64,000 nt of DNA, from contig NZ_CP084992.1 in assembly GCF_044793635.1 (NCBI RefSeq), positions 2,790,001-2,854,000 of the forward strand, read 5' to 3'. This document shows positions 42,952-51,579 of this stretch, piece after piece; position 1 is the first letter of the stretch; the number at the start of each line of letters is the position of its first letter. Made by a program: the position numbers and the translations under genes. The notes below the pieces were generated by a model. That model did not search any database. It was given only the letters and a program-made list of their open reading frames with translations, and was not told where the DNA came from. The DNA is from Virgibacillus_F necropolis_A. Lineage in GTDB: Bacteria; Bacillota; Bacilli; Bacillales; Amphibacillaceae.

Positions 42952-44883
42952 ATGACTAGAAATAATTCACTTCCATTTACTGTAGCAAAGACAGAGAACT
43001 TTTTTGACCGATTAGGCGATTATGTTGGAGACGTCTTTTATGATATTTTGCCTGAAAAAGGTTACGAGCTACGTGATGAACAAATATATATGGCCTTTCA
43101 GTTAGAACAGGCCTTTAAAAATAAACGTACGATATTTGCCGAAGCTGGGGTTGGAACAGGGAAGACCTTTGTTTATTTATTGTACGCTATTTGCTATGCG
43201 CGTTATAAAGGAAAGCCAGCAATTATAACTTGTGCGGATGAGACGTTAATTGAGCAACTCGTTAAAAAAGGCGGAGATATCGAGAAGTTGGAGGAAGCAT
43301 TAGCCCTCAACATCAACGTAAGATTAGCGAAATCACGGGAGCAGTATGTTTGTGTTAAGAAATTGGATCAACTTGCTAATCAAACAGATGATAAGAGCAT
43401 TTTGCAGGTTCATGACCAAATTCCTGATTTTGTTTTTGATACGAGTGCTTCGATGAAATCCTTTGAACGTTATGGGGACCGAAAAGAATATCCATGGGTA
43501 ACAAATGATACATGGGAAAAAATAGCCTGGGATCCATTGCAGCAATGTTCAACATGTGATTGGCGTCACCGCAGTGGGCAAACATTGAACAGGGACTACT
43601 ATCGTCATGCATCAGATATTATTATTTGCTCCCACGATTTTTATATGGAACACGTTTGGACGAAGGAGTCACGAAAACGCGAGGGGCAATTACCATTGTT
43701 ACCAGAGGCAAGCAGTGTTGTTTTCGATGAAGGACATTTACTAGAATTTGCTGCACAGAAGGGCTTAACCTACCGCTTTAACTATGAGGCGTTGAATAAG
43801 GTATTAACTGGATATATGGGGCAGGATGTGCGAGAGGAATCACTCTTCCTTATTGAAGATATTCTAATGTTGCATGAAGACTGGTTCAAAGTGCTTGAGG
43901 GTAATGCAGCTAAAGTTGAAGGTTCTAATCGCCTGGAAATTTCCCTGACGGAAAACATAAAGGAAATTGCTGAACGCTTATACAATCAGGTACAGCAATT
44001 GCTTGAACAGTTAGTGTTTGATGCGGAGCTTTTTACAATTGAAGAGTACCATATAAAAATAATCGAGGAATATCTAGAGTTTTTCTCTTATGGTTTGTCC
44101 ATTCTACTGAAGGATGATGAAGGAATCTTTTGGCTTGAGGAAGATGACACGGCAAGTACACTGGTTATCATGCCAAGACTGGTAGAGGACGTGTTGGAAA
44201 AAGAGGTATTTTCTCAAGGACTTCCATTCGTCTTTTCATCAGCAACATTGTCACGAGGCAGGGACTTTTCATACCTAGCTGGTAGTCTAGGAATAGATTC
44301 ATATGATTCTTGTTCAGTTGCTTCCCCATTTGACTATGAAAATCAAATGAAAATATATGGTCATATTGAATCAAGCTCACATGAAAAATGGCCTTACATT
44401 AGTAAGCAACTGCTAGACAATCAGGGGAAGGCTTTGGTACTGTTTTCATCGACTGAAGAAATGAATTCATTCCGAGAATGGGTGATGGATCAATCATGGC
44501 CATTTACAATGCTGTACGAAGGTGATCAGGAAATAAGTAAGACAGTAAAGGATTTCCAAACTGATCAGTCAGCAGTACTCTGCTCATACAATTTATGGGA
44601 GGGATTGGATGTACCTGGAGAAGCGCTAACTAAAGTGATTATTTCCGCGCTACCCTTTCCACCTAAAGATCCAGTATTCCAAGCAAAACGGAAGCACGCA
44701 GAAGAGCCTGAACAGGAAGTTGACATGCCATATATGGTCCTTAGGCTGAGGCAAGGAATCGGCCGCCTAATCCGCACAAATGAAGATTATGGAACGATTC
44801 ATATTTGGATGACAGCGGAAGAAAGAAAGATGTATCAACAGACCATTGAGGGAGTATTGCCGGTTACAATGGAGCTGATATGA
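42952..44883 (+). CDS. DinG/XPD-type superfamily 2 ATP-dependent helicase (YpvA-like)
   Basis: 5'-3' DNA helicase type, 643 residues, without the exonuclease domain of B. subtilis DinG. Walker A FAEAGVGTGKTFVYLL (63-78), motif II VFDEGHLLEFA, motif III-like FVFSSATLSRG, motif VI RLRQGIGRLIRT. In the Fe-S insertion, Cys134, Cys199 and Cys202 (CSTCDWRHRSGQ) are present, but the place where family members appear to carry a fourth cysteine is Ser208. The cluster may be altered. Monocistronic, with a terminator after it. Confidence 0.87.
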   Translation: MTRNNSLPFTVAKTENFFDRLGDYVGDVFYDILPEKGYELRDEQIYMAFQLEQAFKNKRTIFAEAGVGTGKTFVYLLYAICYARYKGKPAIITCADETLIEQLVKKGGDIEKLEEALALNINVRLAKSREQYVCVKKLDQLANQTDDKSILQVHDQIPDFVFDTSASMKSFERYGDRKEYPWVTNDTWEKIAWDPLQQCSTCDWRHRSGQTLNRDYYRHASDIIICSHDFYMEHVWTKESRKREGQLPLLPEASSVVFDEGHLLEFAAQKGLTYRFNYEALNKVLTGYMGQDVREESLFLIEDILMLHEDWFKVLEGNAAKVEGSNRLEISLTENIKEIAERLYNQVQQLLEQLVFDAELFTIEEYHIKIIEEYLEFFSYGLSILLKDDEGIFWLEEDDTASTLVIMPRLVEDVLEKEVFSQGLPFVFSSATLSRGRDFSYLAGSLGIDSYDSCSVASPFDYENQMKIYGHIESSSHEKWPYISKQLLDNQGKALVLFSSTEEMNSFREWVMDQSWPFTMLYEGDQEISKTVKDFQTDQSAVLCSYNLWEGLDVPGEALTKVIISALPFPPKDPVFQAKRKHAEEPEQEVDMPYMVLRLRQGIGRLIRTNEDYGTIHIWMTAEERKMYQQTIEGVLPVTMELI

Positions 44884-44934
44884 AAGCTAGTTCTATATAA
44901 ATCGAAGTAATGAGTTTTATAAGCGTAAATATGC

Positions 44935-44972
44935 AAAGCCGGTCAATGTAACAATCATTGATCGGCTTTTTG
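44935..44972 (+). terminator. rho-independent terminator
   Basis: AAAGCCGGTCAATG/CATTGATCGGCTTTTT (one G-T pair), 7-nt loop. Confidence 0.82.
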
Positions 44973-45062
44973 TATTTTTTAAAGTATTAGAAAATTGGTA
45001 GTAATAAAAGTCTAATAGTATTATACTTTTAAGAGATAGAGATAAACTAGGGGGACTTATTC

Positions 45063-46013
45063 ATGTCGTTAATAGAGAAAATAGATCAAGCAAAACAAGC
45101 GATCAATCAGGTTATCGTTGGTCAAGATGACGTGGTTGAATTGCTTTTTGTTGCTTTATTGGGGAAAGGGCACGTGATGCTAGAGAGTGTGCCAGGTTCG
45201 GGAAAAACAAAGTTAGCAAAAAGCTTTGCTAAAATAATCAATGGCAATTTTAGCAGAGTCCAATTTACGCCAGACGTATTGCCGTCAGATGTTACAGGCA
45301 TTCAATTTCTTAACCCGAAAACCAATGAATTTGAGTTGCGTGTTGGGCCGATAAAGACAAATATCCTTTTGACTGATGAAATAAATCGTGCCACCCCACG
45401 TACGCAATCGAGTTTACTCGAGGTGATGGAAGAACAACAAACAACCATTGATGGGATTACTGTTTCCATACCTTCTCCATTTTTAGTTATTGCAACACAA
45501 AATCCAATAGAGTCTAATCATGGTACATTTCCACTACCAGAAGCACAGCTTGATCGGTTTTTGATGAAAGTAACCATGGATTACCCAACGCTAGAACAGG
45601 AAAAAGAGATATTAAATCTAAATCGGACTCAAGATCCAATTCATCAAATCAACTCAATTTTAACAACAGATGAAATTGTTGAATTGCAAAAAGAAGTGAC
45701 GCAGGTTGATGTGTCTGACGTCGTTCAGGATTATTTATTGGCAGTGGTCAGGGAAACGCGTAACCATGCCGATATTGAACTGGGTGTTAGTTCGAGAGCA
45801 GCACTCGCTTTAATGCGTGCTGGACAGGCAAAAGCTTTCCTGAGAGGGAGGAACTATGTAACTCCTCAGGATATAAAGGAATTGGTTACCTATGTATTTG
45901 AACACCGAATTGTTTTAACAATGGAAGGGTCAATCAGAAAAACAAAAAGAGAAGTTGTTCGTGAAGTTGTCCAGGCGATTGATGTGCCAGTGGAACTGGA
46001 GACACGTGGATAA
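45063..46013 (+). CDS. MoxR-family AAA+ ATPase
   Basis: Chaperone-like ATPase of 316 residues. Walker A SVPGSGKTKLAKSFAK, Walker B ILLTDEINRATPRTQSSLLE, sensor region VIATQNPIESNHGTFPLPEA with Arg finger LDRFLMKV. MoxR proteins mature or activate partner proteins containing vWA domains. It starts an operon with a DUF58 (vWA-like) gene, overlapping it by one base (TAATG). AGGGGGA lies upstream of ATG 45063. Confidence 0.92.
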   Translation: MSLIEKIDQAKQAINQVIVGQDDVVELLFVALLGKGHVMLESVPGSGKTKLAKSFAKIINGNFSRVQFTPDVLPSDVTGIQFLNPKTNEFELRVGPIKTNILLTDEINRATPRTQSSLLEVMEEQQTTIDGITVSIPSPFLVIATQNPIESNHGTFPLPEAQLDRFLMKVTMDYPTLEQEKEILNLNRTQDPIHQINSILTTDEIVELQKEVTQVDVSDVVQDYLLAVVRETRNHADIELGVSSRAALALMRAGQAKAFLRGRNYVTPQDIKELVTYVFEHRIVLTMEGSIRKTKREVVREVVQAIDVPVELETRG

Positions 46014-47230
46014 TGTACTGGATTAGAGACACATATAAAACTGGTCGAGAACATGATTTACTGTTATTCCTTCTAATTATTTTTTCCATCATTGCTATCA
46101 CAGCAAATCGACCTCTAATCTTACTTTTCGTGGGTTTTATTGGCGTATATATGTTTCTTATTCATCTTTATGATAAAGGAATCGGAAAAAAGCTGGTGTT
46201 GGAAAATAATAGACGTTCCATTCGTATGTTTGAAGGGGAAGAAATGGATTTGGAAATTGTGATGAAGAATCAATCTTTTCTTCCGTTATTCAATGGTTAT
46301 TTAAGTTTTACCACGGATGAAAAAGTAAATAGTGAACGGTTTGTACGTTTTAACAGAAAACAAAAGAACCATTATCATGTGCCATTACTTTTAATGGGTA
46401 AAAGAGAGGCGCTTATTCCAATTTCATTAAAGGCAGTGGAACGTGGTGTGGTTCGGTTAAAGGACATTCAGTTTTACGTTCCGCATATTATGAATTTTGA
46501 ACAGGTAATTCTGAGTTATAAAAAATTTTATCAAACTGAAATTTTGGTATATCCAAAACTAATCCCAGTAAGTGGAATTGAAGAGTTTCCGTACAATAAT
46601 TTTGGAAATCAAGTAACACAATTTTCACCTTTTGAAGATTTATTAAGTCCAGTCGGTACAAGGGATTATGAGCCTACAGATCCATTTCATAGAATTCACT
46701 GGAAGGCCTCTGCGAAGAACCAAACATTGCAAACAAAGGTTTATGAAAGAAATCGCAATATCTCATGGACAATCATTGTTAACATTGCCGAATCCAGTCC
46801 GCTTGGTAATGTGTATTTAAGCCCGCAAGTGGAAAAGTACTTATCGCAAGCAGCATATATGTGTCAGGCTATTACGAAACAAGGCTACCCAATTGAATTA
46901 TATGTCAATGCAACAAGAATAGGTAGTAGGCCTTTTTATTTGGAAAGCGAAAGCGGACGGGAACACTTGAAAAAAGCGTTGGAATTATTAACCAGAATTG
47001 AAAAGGATTGTAATGTAATGCCTGTTACAAGCCTCCTTCACCGGGTTGATAACATGATTGATGATTCCAATATTGTAGTAATTATTGGTGAGCTATCCGA
47101 TGATAGTCTGCACTACACAAATAAATGGAGTAGACGTGGCAACAATGTGTTTCAGGTAATAGATTCCATAAATGGTGCGCGTTTGACAGAAGTTAAAAGT
47201 GAAAGGTTAGTTAATTATGACGCCAAATAG
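46013..47230 (+). CDS. DUF58 membrane protein
   Basis: Protein of 405 residues. Two N-terminal membrane helices (LLLFLLIIFSIIAITANRPL, then FVGFIGVYMFLIHLYD), then a beta-rich extracytoplasmic-like part, then the DUF58 core RDYEPTDPFHRIHWKASAKN followed by a vWA-like fold (IIVNIAESSPLG ... VVIIGELSDD). The natural partner of MoxR. Overlaps the upstream gene by 1 bp and the downstream one by 14 bp. Confidence 0.9.
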   Translation: MYWIRDTYKTGREHDLLLFLLIIFSIIAITANRPLILLFVGFIGVYMFLIHLYDKGIGKKLVLENNRRSIRMFEGEEMDLEIVMKNQSFLPLFNGYLSFTTDEKVNSERFVRFNRKQKNHYHVPLLLMGKREALIPISLKAVERGVVRLKDIQFYVPHIMNFEQVILSYKKFYQTEILVYPKLIPVSGIEEFPYNNFGNQVTQFSPFEDLLSPVGTRDYEPTDPFHRIHWKASAKNQTLQTKVYERNRNISWTIIVNIAESSPLGNVYLSPQVEKYLSQAAYMCQAITKQGYPIELYVNATRIGSRPFYLESESGREHLKKALELLTRIEKDCNVMPVTSLLHRVDNMIDDSNIVVIIGELSDDSLHYTNKWSRRGNNVFQVIDSINGARLTEVKSERLVNYDAK

Positions 47231-48425
47231 CACAATTATTAAATACTATCAGCTTATCTGTGAAGGGTTATTTTTTTATTTCTTATTAGTACCAATAATG
47301 GTTTTATATGAGTATCCGGTATCAGTCTTGGGTTATTTGTTTACGGTTAGCTTTACATTGCTGTTTCTTTCCATCGGGATGCGCTTTATTCCGAACTACA
47401 GTATTTATCTGCTAAGTTTTTTTATACTTGTTCCATTCGCAATCTATATCATTCAGTTCCCGCCTATTTCAAGTGTGGTACTGATTGCGTTTATGGTATG
47501 GCGCTTTATTGTACATGAGAATGAACCTGATTTATGTAACCAAATGCAACTGATTTTTTATATGAGTCTTGTGTTAATGGTGGATGTTATTTTCTTTTAT
47601 GATACAGACCTAATTTGGATTGCACTAATAATGCTTGTGGTAATGGTAGGTGGCTATCAGTTAAGTCATATCATTGTAGAAGGATCAATAGGGGTTAAAC
47701 AATCGCTTCCTTTTATAATCGTTTTTTTTGTAAGCATATTTACTGGCATTGTTTTGTTATTTTCTATTGTTAAAGTAGCAGGTAGTTTTATGCCTTATGT
47801 ACTAAATGGGGTACTAAAAGCAGTTGGTACTGGTCTCTGGTGGGGTCTGGATTTAATCGGTTTTACAGGACTAAATATAGAAGCACTGCAGAATGCTATT
47901 GAAGGAATTGCTGTTCAAGGTAATACCAAAATAAATATGGGAGTGGATGGAAATCGCCTTCTCACTAAAGAACAAATGAATCAAGCCTATGAGCAACCGG
48001 ATATAGTAAATTGGTGGACGATTGGAATCAGTATAGTCATTTTATTGATTATTGTTCTCTTTCTGTCACGTAAAAAGTTGCGGAATCAGGGAAAAGATAA
48101 TGCATTGGAACGCATTTCATCTGAATCGATACAAGGGAAATCCTCCAAAAGGCAGAAATCAAAAGGATTTTTTGGTAAGTTTGCTGAGAAACCTACCAAT
48201 GAAATACGCCTTAAAGTGTTTAAATTTGAGCGATTGACAGCCCAAAAGGGATTGGGCAGGAAACAGTCAGAGACCATCGAGGAATGGTTTATGCGTATTG
48301 GCATTGATGCTACCTATCTAGGTATGTATCAAAAAATAAGGTATGGTGATAGCGATTTAACCGAGGATGAAATTAACCTATTTAATCAACAATTAAAGGA
48401 AATTAAAACAACCTTGAATATATAA
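47217..48425 (+). CDS. multi-pass membrane protein with DUF4129-like C-terminus
   Basis: Protein of 402 residues. About six N-terminal helices (1-215), a helix at about 270-290, then a basic soluble tail (LRNQGKDNALERISSESIQG ... TIEEWFMRIGIDATYLGMYQ) similar to the DUF4129 end of TgpA-type proteins. The transglutaminase core that normally lies between is absent. MoxR-DUF58-TgpA operons are linked to envelope protein processing; this one seems to have a shortened third partner. Confidence 0.75.
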   Translation: MTPNSTIIKYYQLICEGLFFYFLLVPIMVLYEYPVSVLGYLFTVSFTLLFLSIGMRFIPNYSIYLLSFFILVPFAIYIIQFPPISSVVLIAFMVWRFIVHENEPDLCNQMQLIFYMSLVLMVDVIFFYDTDLIWIALIMLVVMVGGYQLSHIIVEGSIGVKQSLPFIIVFFVSIFTGIVLLFSIVKVAGSFMPYVLNGVLKAVGTGLWWGLDLIGFTGLNIEALQNAIEGIAVQGNTKINMGVDGNRLLTKEQMNQAYEQPDIVNWWTIGISIVILLIIVLFLSRKKLRNQGKDNALERISSESIQGKSSKRQKSKGFFGKFAEKPTNEIRLKVFKFERLTAQKGLGRKQSETIEEWFMRIGIDATYLGMYQKIRYGDSDLTEDEINLFNQQLKEIKTTLNI

Positions 48426-48426
48426 C

Positions 48427-48462
48427 AAAGACACACTCCTAGTTATTATGGAGTGTGTCTTT
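48427..48462 (+). terminator. rho-independent terminator
   Basis: AAAGACACACTCC/GGAGTGTGTCTTT, 13-bp stem, ending the MoxR operon. Confidence 0.8.
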
Positions 48463-48507
48463 GCCCATATAACACTTGAATAAAGGAATACCTAAAAATT
48501 ACTTTCG

Positions 48508-48636
48508 CGGACATCAGGTACCTTATTTATAGAAAACAGGCAATATTAAGGTGTTAAACGGACACCAGGTGCCCTATTTGGAAGGAATGTCCCTATTTTA
48601 TATTTGATATATGTTAAATAAGGTATTGTATGTCCG
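48508..48636. repeat. degenerate CGGACATCAGGTACCTTATTT repeats
   Basis: Two direct copies (48508-48528, core CGGACATCAGGTACC; 48559-48580, CGGACACCAGGTGCC) and one inverted diverged copy (about 48616-48636, AAATAAGGTATTGTATGTCC). They fill much of the 372-bp gap 48426-48797. The remainder (48637-48797) has a small hairpin GTGCTATTTT/AAAATAGCAC and nothing else. Confidence 0.6.
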
Positions 48637-48797
48637 CATACCTCCTCAAAATCACTGTTTTAATAGAAATAGCGAACTGTATGGGCGCCAGTTCCAGCTA
48701 ACGAATACAATAATACGGAAATAGTCTAGTTTGAACTGTGCTATTTTTTAAAATAGCACAAAGTACCGCATTTTGCGATAGGAAACGGAACCCGTTA

Positions 48798-49784
48798 TTA
48801 AAAAGGGGCTTTATTTACGACTCTGCCTAATCGTCCAGTTGTTGTCTCAGCATGTTGTAGTGAATTTATCACAGATTCTTCCGTCGTTTCTATTACAGCT
48901 TGGAAAAGTTGATTCATTATAGGGTGGTCATCCCGTATAAATTCCATGGAAGCTAAGTGTTCCTTAGATTTATGCTCATAGGGGTTGGCAGTTGAAAAAG
49001 CTATTGCAATGTCACCACTGCCATTATCAATGTGACTACCGGTACGACCGAGCCCAGCTGCAGACCTTTTGGCCAGTCTTTTTAACTGACGATCATAAAG
49101 GGGAGCATCTGTCGCGATTATCATCATTATGGAACCATCAGGTGTCTCGACTTTTGTATTTTTCAAATCAGCAAATAACGCATCATCCGGTTTTCCGAAA
49201 TTACTTAGTACTAAGCATCCGACTGTGAACTTTCCCTGATCAGTTATGACATCTCGTGATGCAGTTCCAATTCCACCTTTTTGACCGAAACACATCATAC
49301 CTTTTCCAGCACCAACTGCACCTTGCTCGATAGGATTTCTGCTTGCTTTTTCAATTGCTTGAATCGCGTGTTCCGGTTTAATAGCTGGTATACGCATAGA
49401 ATTTAAAAAACTATCATTACATTCACCTACAACGAGATTAATAGAGCTAGTAGAATCACCAATTTCTTTATTTTCTTCCAACATATAGTTTAAAGTCCCT
49501 TGCATTACAGCACCGACACTAAATGTGTTTGTAAGCATAATAGGAGATTCTAATAGTCCAAGCTCATCCATTTGAATTAGACCGTTTGTTTTACCATAAC
49601 CATTTATTACGGAGTTTGCTGCACGAGTTTTTTTCATAAAAAGATTTCCTTCATGAGGTAGGATTGCAGAAACACCTGTGCATATGGTGTCTGTATCATT
49701 TATCTTTTCATATAATGTGACATGGCCTACTTTGACCCCTGGAACATCAGTGATGCAGTTTGATTTACCTTTTGATAAAGACAT
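48798..49784 (-). CDS. P1 family (S58) peptidase / L-aminopeptidase-D-esterase
   Basis: Self-cleaving N-terminal-nucleophile hydrolase of the DmpA/BapA family, 328 residues. ITDVPGVKVGHVTLYE and KKTRAANSVINGYGKT at the start; GAVGAGKGMMCFGQKGGIGT in the middle; the expected Gly-Ser cleavage site is in PDGSIMMIIATDAPL, followed by RSAAGLGRTGSHIDNGSGD. Active form should be two chains. GGAGTTGGGTCACCC lies ahead of ATG 49784. Substrate is a small amide or beta-peptide; not determined. Confidence 0.88.
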   Translation of the reverse strand: MSLSKGKSNCITDVPGVKVGHVTLYEKINDTDTICTGVSAILPHEGNLFMKKTRAANSVINGYGKTNGLIQMDELGLLESPIMLTNTFSVGAVMQGTLNYMLEENKEIGDSTSSINLVVGECNDSFLNSMRIPAIKPEHAIQAIEKASRNPIEQGAVGAGKGMMCFGQKGGIGTASRDVITDQGKFTVGCLVLSNFGKPDDALFADLKNTKVETPDGSIMMIIATDAPLYDRQLKRLAKRSAAGLGRTGSHIDNGSGDIAIAFSTANPYEHKSKEHLASMEFIRDDHPIMNQLFQAVIETTEESVINSLQHAETTTGRLGRVVNKAPF

Positions 49785-49810
49785 GGGTGACCCAACTCCT
49801 TTTTTAGCAG

Positions 49811-49894
49811 ATAAGCAAGTATAAACTTTCCTAACTGCATAAGTGCAACTAAGGCTTTCGCCATTAAGGCTTGGCGATAAGCCAAGTTTTCTAA
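49811..49894 (+). repeat. dispersed 84-bp repeat, copy C
   Basis: Direct copy of the element at 2121-2204 (inverted copy at 5057-5141); hairpin CTTGGC/GCCAAG intact. Intergenic, upstream of the P1 peptidase gene. Confidence 0.8.
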
Positions 49895-49917
49895 TCTATT
49901 AGATATAATTTTACATG

Positions 49918-49947
49918 AAAAAAGACCATATTCAACTATGGCCTTTT
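49918..49947 (-). terminator. terminator downstream of coat-like genes
   Basis: On the minus strand AAAAGGCCATA/TATGGTCTTTTTT with 6-nt loop. Ends the transcript of the paired genes at 50141-50818 and any small frame before it. Confidence 0.7.
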
Positions 49948-49962
49948 GAAAGAATTATTTGT

Positions 49963-50113
49963 GGTGAAGTGCATGTGCTTGTTGTGGAACGGGGAGTGGA
50001 ACACAAGAACCCTTTTTCTCTTCATGCATACAATTTAAAAAGGAGGATTCCGGCACTTTTTGATTAGTTGTGAAAGTAGTAGCAGAGAACAAACGCCTAT
50101 TTATTCTCTGCAA
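49963..50113 (-). other. possible small coat-like frame or remnant
   Basis: A minus-strand frame without a good start is open from about 50131 and ends with MHEEKKGSCVPLPVPQQAHA then LHHK and a stop. It lies between the coat-like genes and their terminator. The Cys/His/Pro-rich end is protein-like, but no ribosome binding site precedes the ATG. It may be the tail of a lost third gene. Confidence 0.25.
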
Positions 50114-50140
50114 TCCAAAAGCGATTAACGAATTAACTTT

Positions 50141-50464
50141 CTAACGATTAAGCTCATTCATCATTTCCCTTAGAGCTTCTAAATCTAAAGGTGGTGGATT
50201 TCCTCCTGCATCATCCTGAAACTGGAGAAAAATAAACGCGATAACAACTACAATCGTAATATCATTGTGAACGTGTACAACAGGGTTTCCGATATTTTCA
50301 AAATTGCTTGTATCGGTGTCTACCTGAGCTTGATTCTGATCTTGGTCCTGATACTGTTTCTGTTTTTGGCGCTGTTTTTGAAGTTGCGCCAGAATATCTT
50401 CTAGTTGGACTTCTAAGTTCCGCATATTAGCTCCAGCGTTTTGTCTCTTGTAATAAGATCCCAC
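50141..50464 (-). CDS. Q-rich/valine-rich small protein, paralogue 2 (probable spore coat)
   Basis: Protein of 107 residues. After MGSYYKRQNAGANMRNLEVQ comes an 18-residue Q/K repeat (QKQRQKQKQYQDQDQNQAQV), a conserved NFENIGNPVVHVHNDITIVV, then a strongly hydrophobic stretch and an acidic tail. Closely related to the next gene upstream (21-bp gap), so a tandem duplication. Shared sigma-K-like promoter suggests mother-cell expression late in sporulation. I do not recognise a named coat protein. Confidence 0.7.
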   Translation of the reverse strand: MGSYYKRQNAGANMRNLEVQLEDILAQLQKQRQKQKQYQDQDQNQAQVDTDTSNFENIGNPVVHVHNDITIVVVIAFIFLQFQDDAGGNPPPLDLEALREMMNELNR

Positions 50465-50485
50465 TAAAAACTACTCCTTTACTTA

Positions 50486-50818
50486 TTATTTTTGACCTTC
50501 TTGTAAATCCCTAAGCATGTTTACCATCTCTGATAATGATTCTGAATCAACAGCACTGCCATTTGCTTGTAACAATAGAATTACTACTACAACGACAATT
50601 GTAATATCATTGTGAACGTGTATTTCCGGATTTCCGATATTTTCAAAGTTACTTGTATCGATGTCTACCTGAGCTTGATTCTGATCTTGATCCTGATACT
50701 GTTTCTGTTTTTGTTGCTGTTTTTGAAGCTGCACCAGAATATCTTCCAGTTGGACTTCTATATTTCGCATATCAGGTGAATTAGATGAATTGTTTTGGTT
50801 TTTGTAATATCTTCCCAT
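50486..50818 (-). CDS. Q-rich/valine-rich small protein, paralogue 1 (probable spore coat)
   Basis: Protein of 110 residues; same plan as its neighbour: MGRYYKNQNNSSNSPDMRNI, a Q/K-rich helix, NFENIGNPEIHVHNDITIVV and VVVILLLQ, then an acidic end. The central block is nearly invariant between the two copies while the ends differ. GGAGTAG lies ahead of ATG 50818. Preceded by a sigma-K-like promoter. Confidence 0.72.
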   Translation of the reverse strand: MGRYYKNQNNSSNSPDMRNIEVQLEDILVQLQKQQQKQKQYQDQDQNQAQVDIDTSNFENIGNPEIHVHNDITIVVVVVILLLQANGSAVDSESLSEMVNMLRDLQEGQK

Positions 50819-50850
50819 ACTAAACTACTCCTTTCTTCGCTTGATACTTG

Positions 50851-50877
50851 TAATGTATGTAATGAATCTCTTCTTGT
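50851..50877 (-). promoter_or_regulatory. sigma-K-like promoter
   Basis: On the minus strand AC (50877-50876), 16-bp spacer, CATACATTA (50859-50851), matching AC-N16/17-CATANNNTA. It lies 33 bp upstream of the first coat-like gene. Confidence 0.5.
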
Positions 50878-51103
50878 TAGGGTGTTTGTCTCTTTAAGCA
50901 TCAAAAATAGATAATGTAACTATTAAATAATGCAGGTAACATAGCTTTTTATTTATTAAAGTGCTTTTAAATAGGTAGTTTTTGGACAATCATTAGAAGG
51001 AATTTATATACTGAAAAGCAGGATAATAGACTTTTGTAGCATCAATCAGCCTGATAGGTCATCCAGCTTTATTTTTTAAAATCAGTTTTCTAATACCTCA
51101 CTT

Positions 51104-51133
51104 TTGCTTTCCACTAATACATACTGCTATAAT
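51104..51133 (+). promoter_or_regulatory. sigma-A promoter of the rib operon
   Basis: TTGCTT (51104-51109), 18-bp spacer, TATAAT (51128-51133), just ahead of the FMN riboswitch. The preceding gap 50878-51103 holds nothing I recognise. Confidence 0.6.
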
Positions 51134-51156
51134 AAAATTAATTAAATACAAATAAA

Positions 51157-51303
51157 TTCCTTCGGGGTCGGGTGAAATTCCCAATCGGCGGTGATGAAGT
51201 ATTGTCTTCTTAGTCCGTGACCCGTGCGGTTATTCGAATAACCAAGCGGTGGATCTGGTGTAACTCCAGAGCCGACAGTTAAAGTCTGGATGGGAGAAGG
51301 GAT
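51157..51303 (+). ncRNA. FMN riboswitch (RFN element)
   Basis: Aptamer with the conserved blocks TTCGGGGTCGGGTGAAATTC, CGGCGGTGATGAAG, AGTCCGTGACCC, CGGTGGATCTGGTG, CCGACAGTTAAAGTCTGGAT and GGGAGAAGG in the right order. Represses the downstream rib genes when FMN is high, through the terminator at 51401. Confidence 0.97.
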
Positions 51304-51400
51304 TTTTAGGTAGCAGTTCATTCGTGATACATTACACGCGTGATTCTTTGTGTTATGAATAAAAATGCTTATTAATGATACCTATAAATTCTACCATTAC

Positions 51401-51429
51401 GCCCTTGAAGCTTATTTCAGGGGCTTTTT
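51401..51429 (+). terminator. riboswitch expression-platform terminator
   Basis: GCCCTTGAA/TTCAGGGGC stem with TTTTT tail, 98 bp after the aptamer; its 5' arm can be sequestered by upstream sequence. Confidence 0.7.
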
Positions 51430-51579
51430 GTTTGTACTTAAAGGGATGTAAAATATTTCTGTCCGCTGTTAAAGGCTAGGCGAAAGTTTTTTCTACTATA
51501 AGGAAAGGATAACGTTAAAGATAGATGAGGATTAGATAGGATATAAAAATTATTTTTGAATCAAGAGAGGTGTTCTAAC

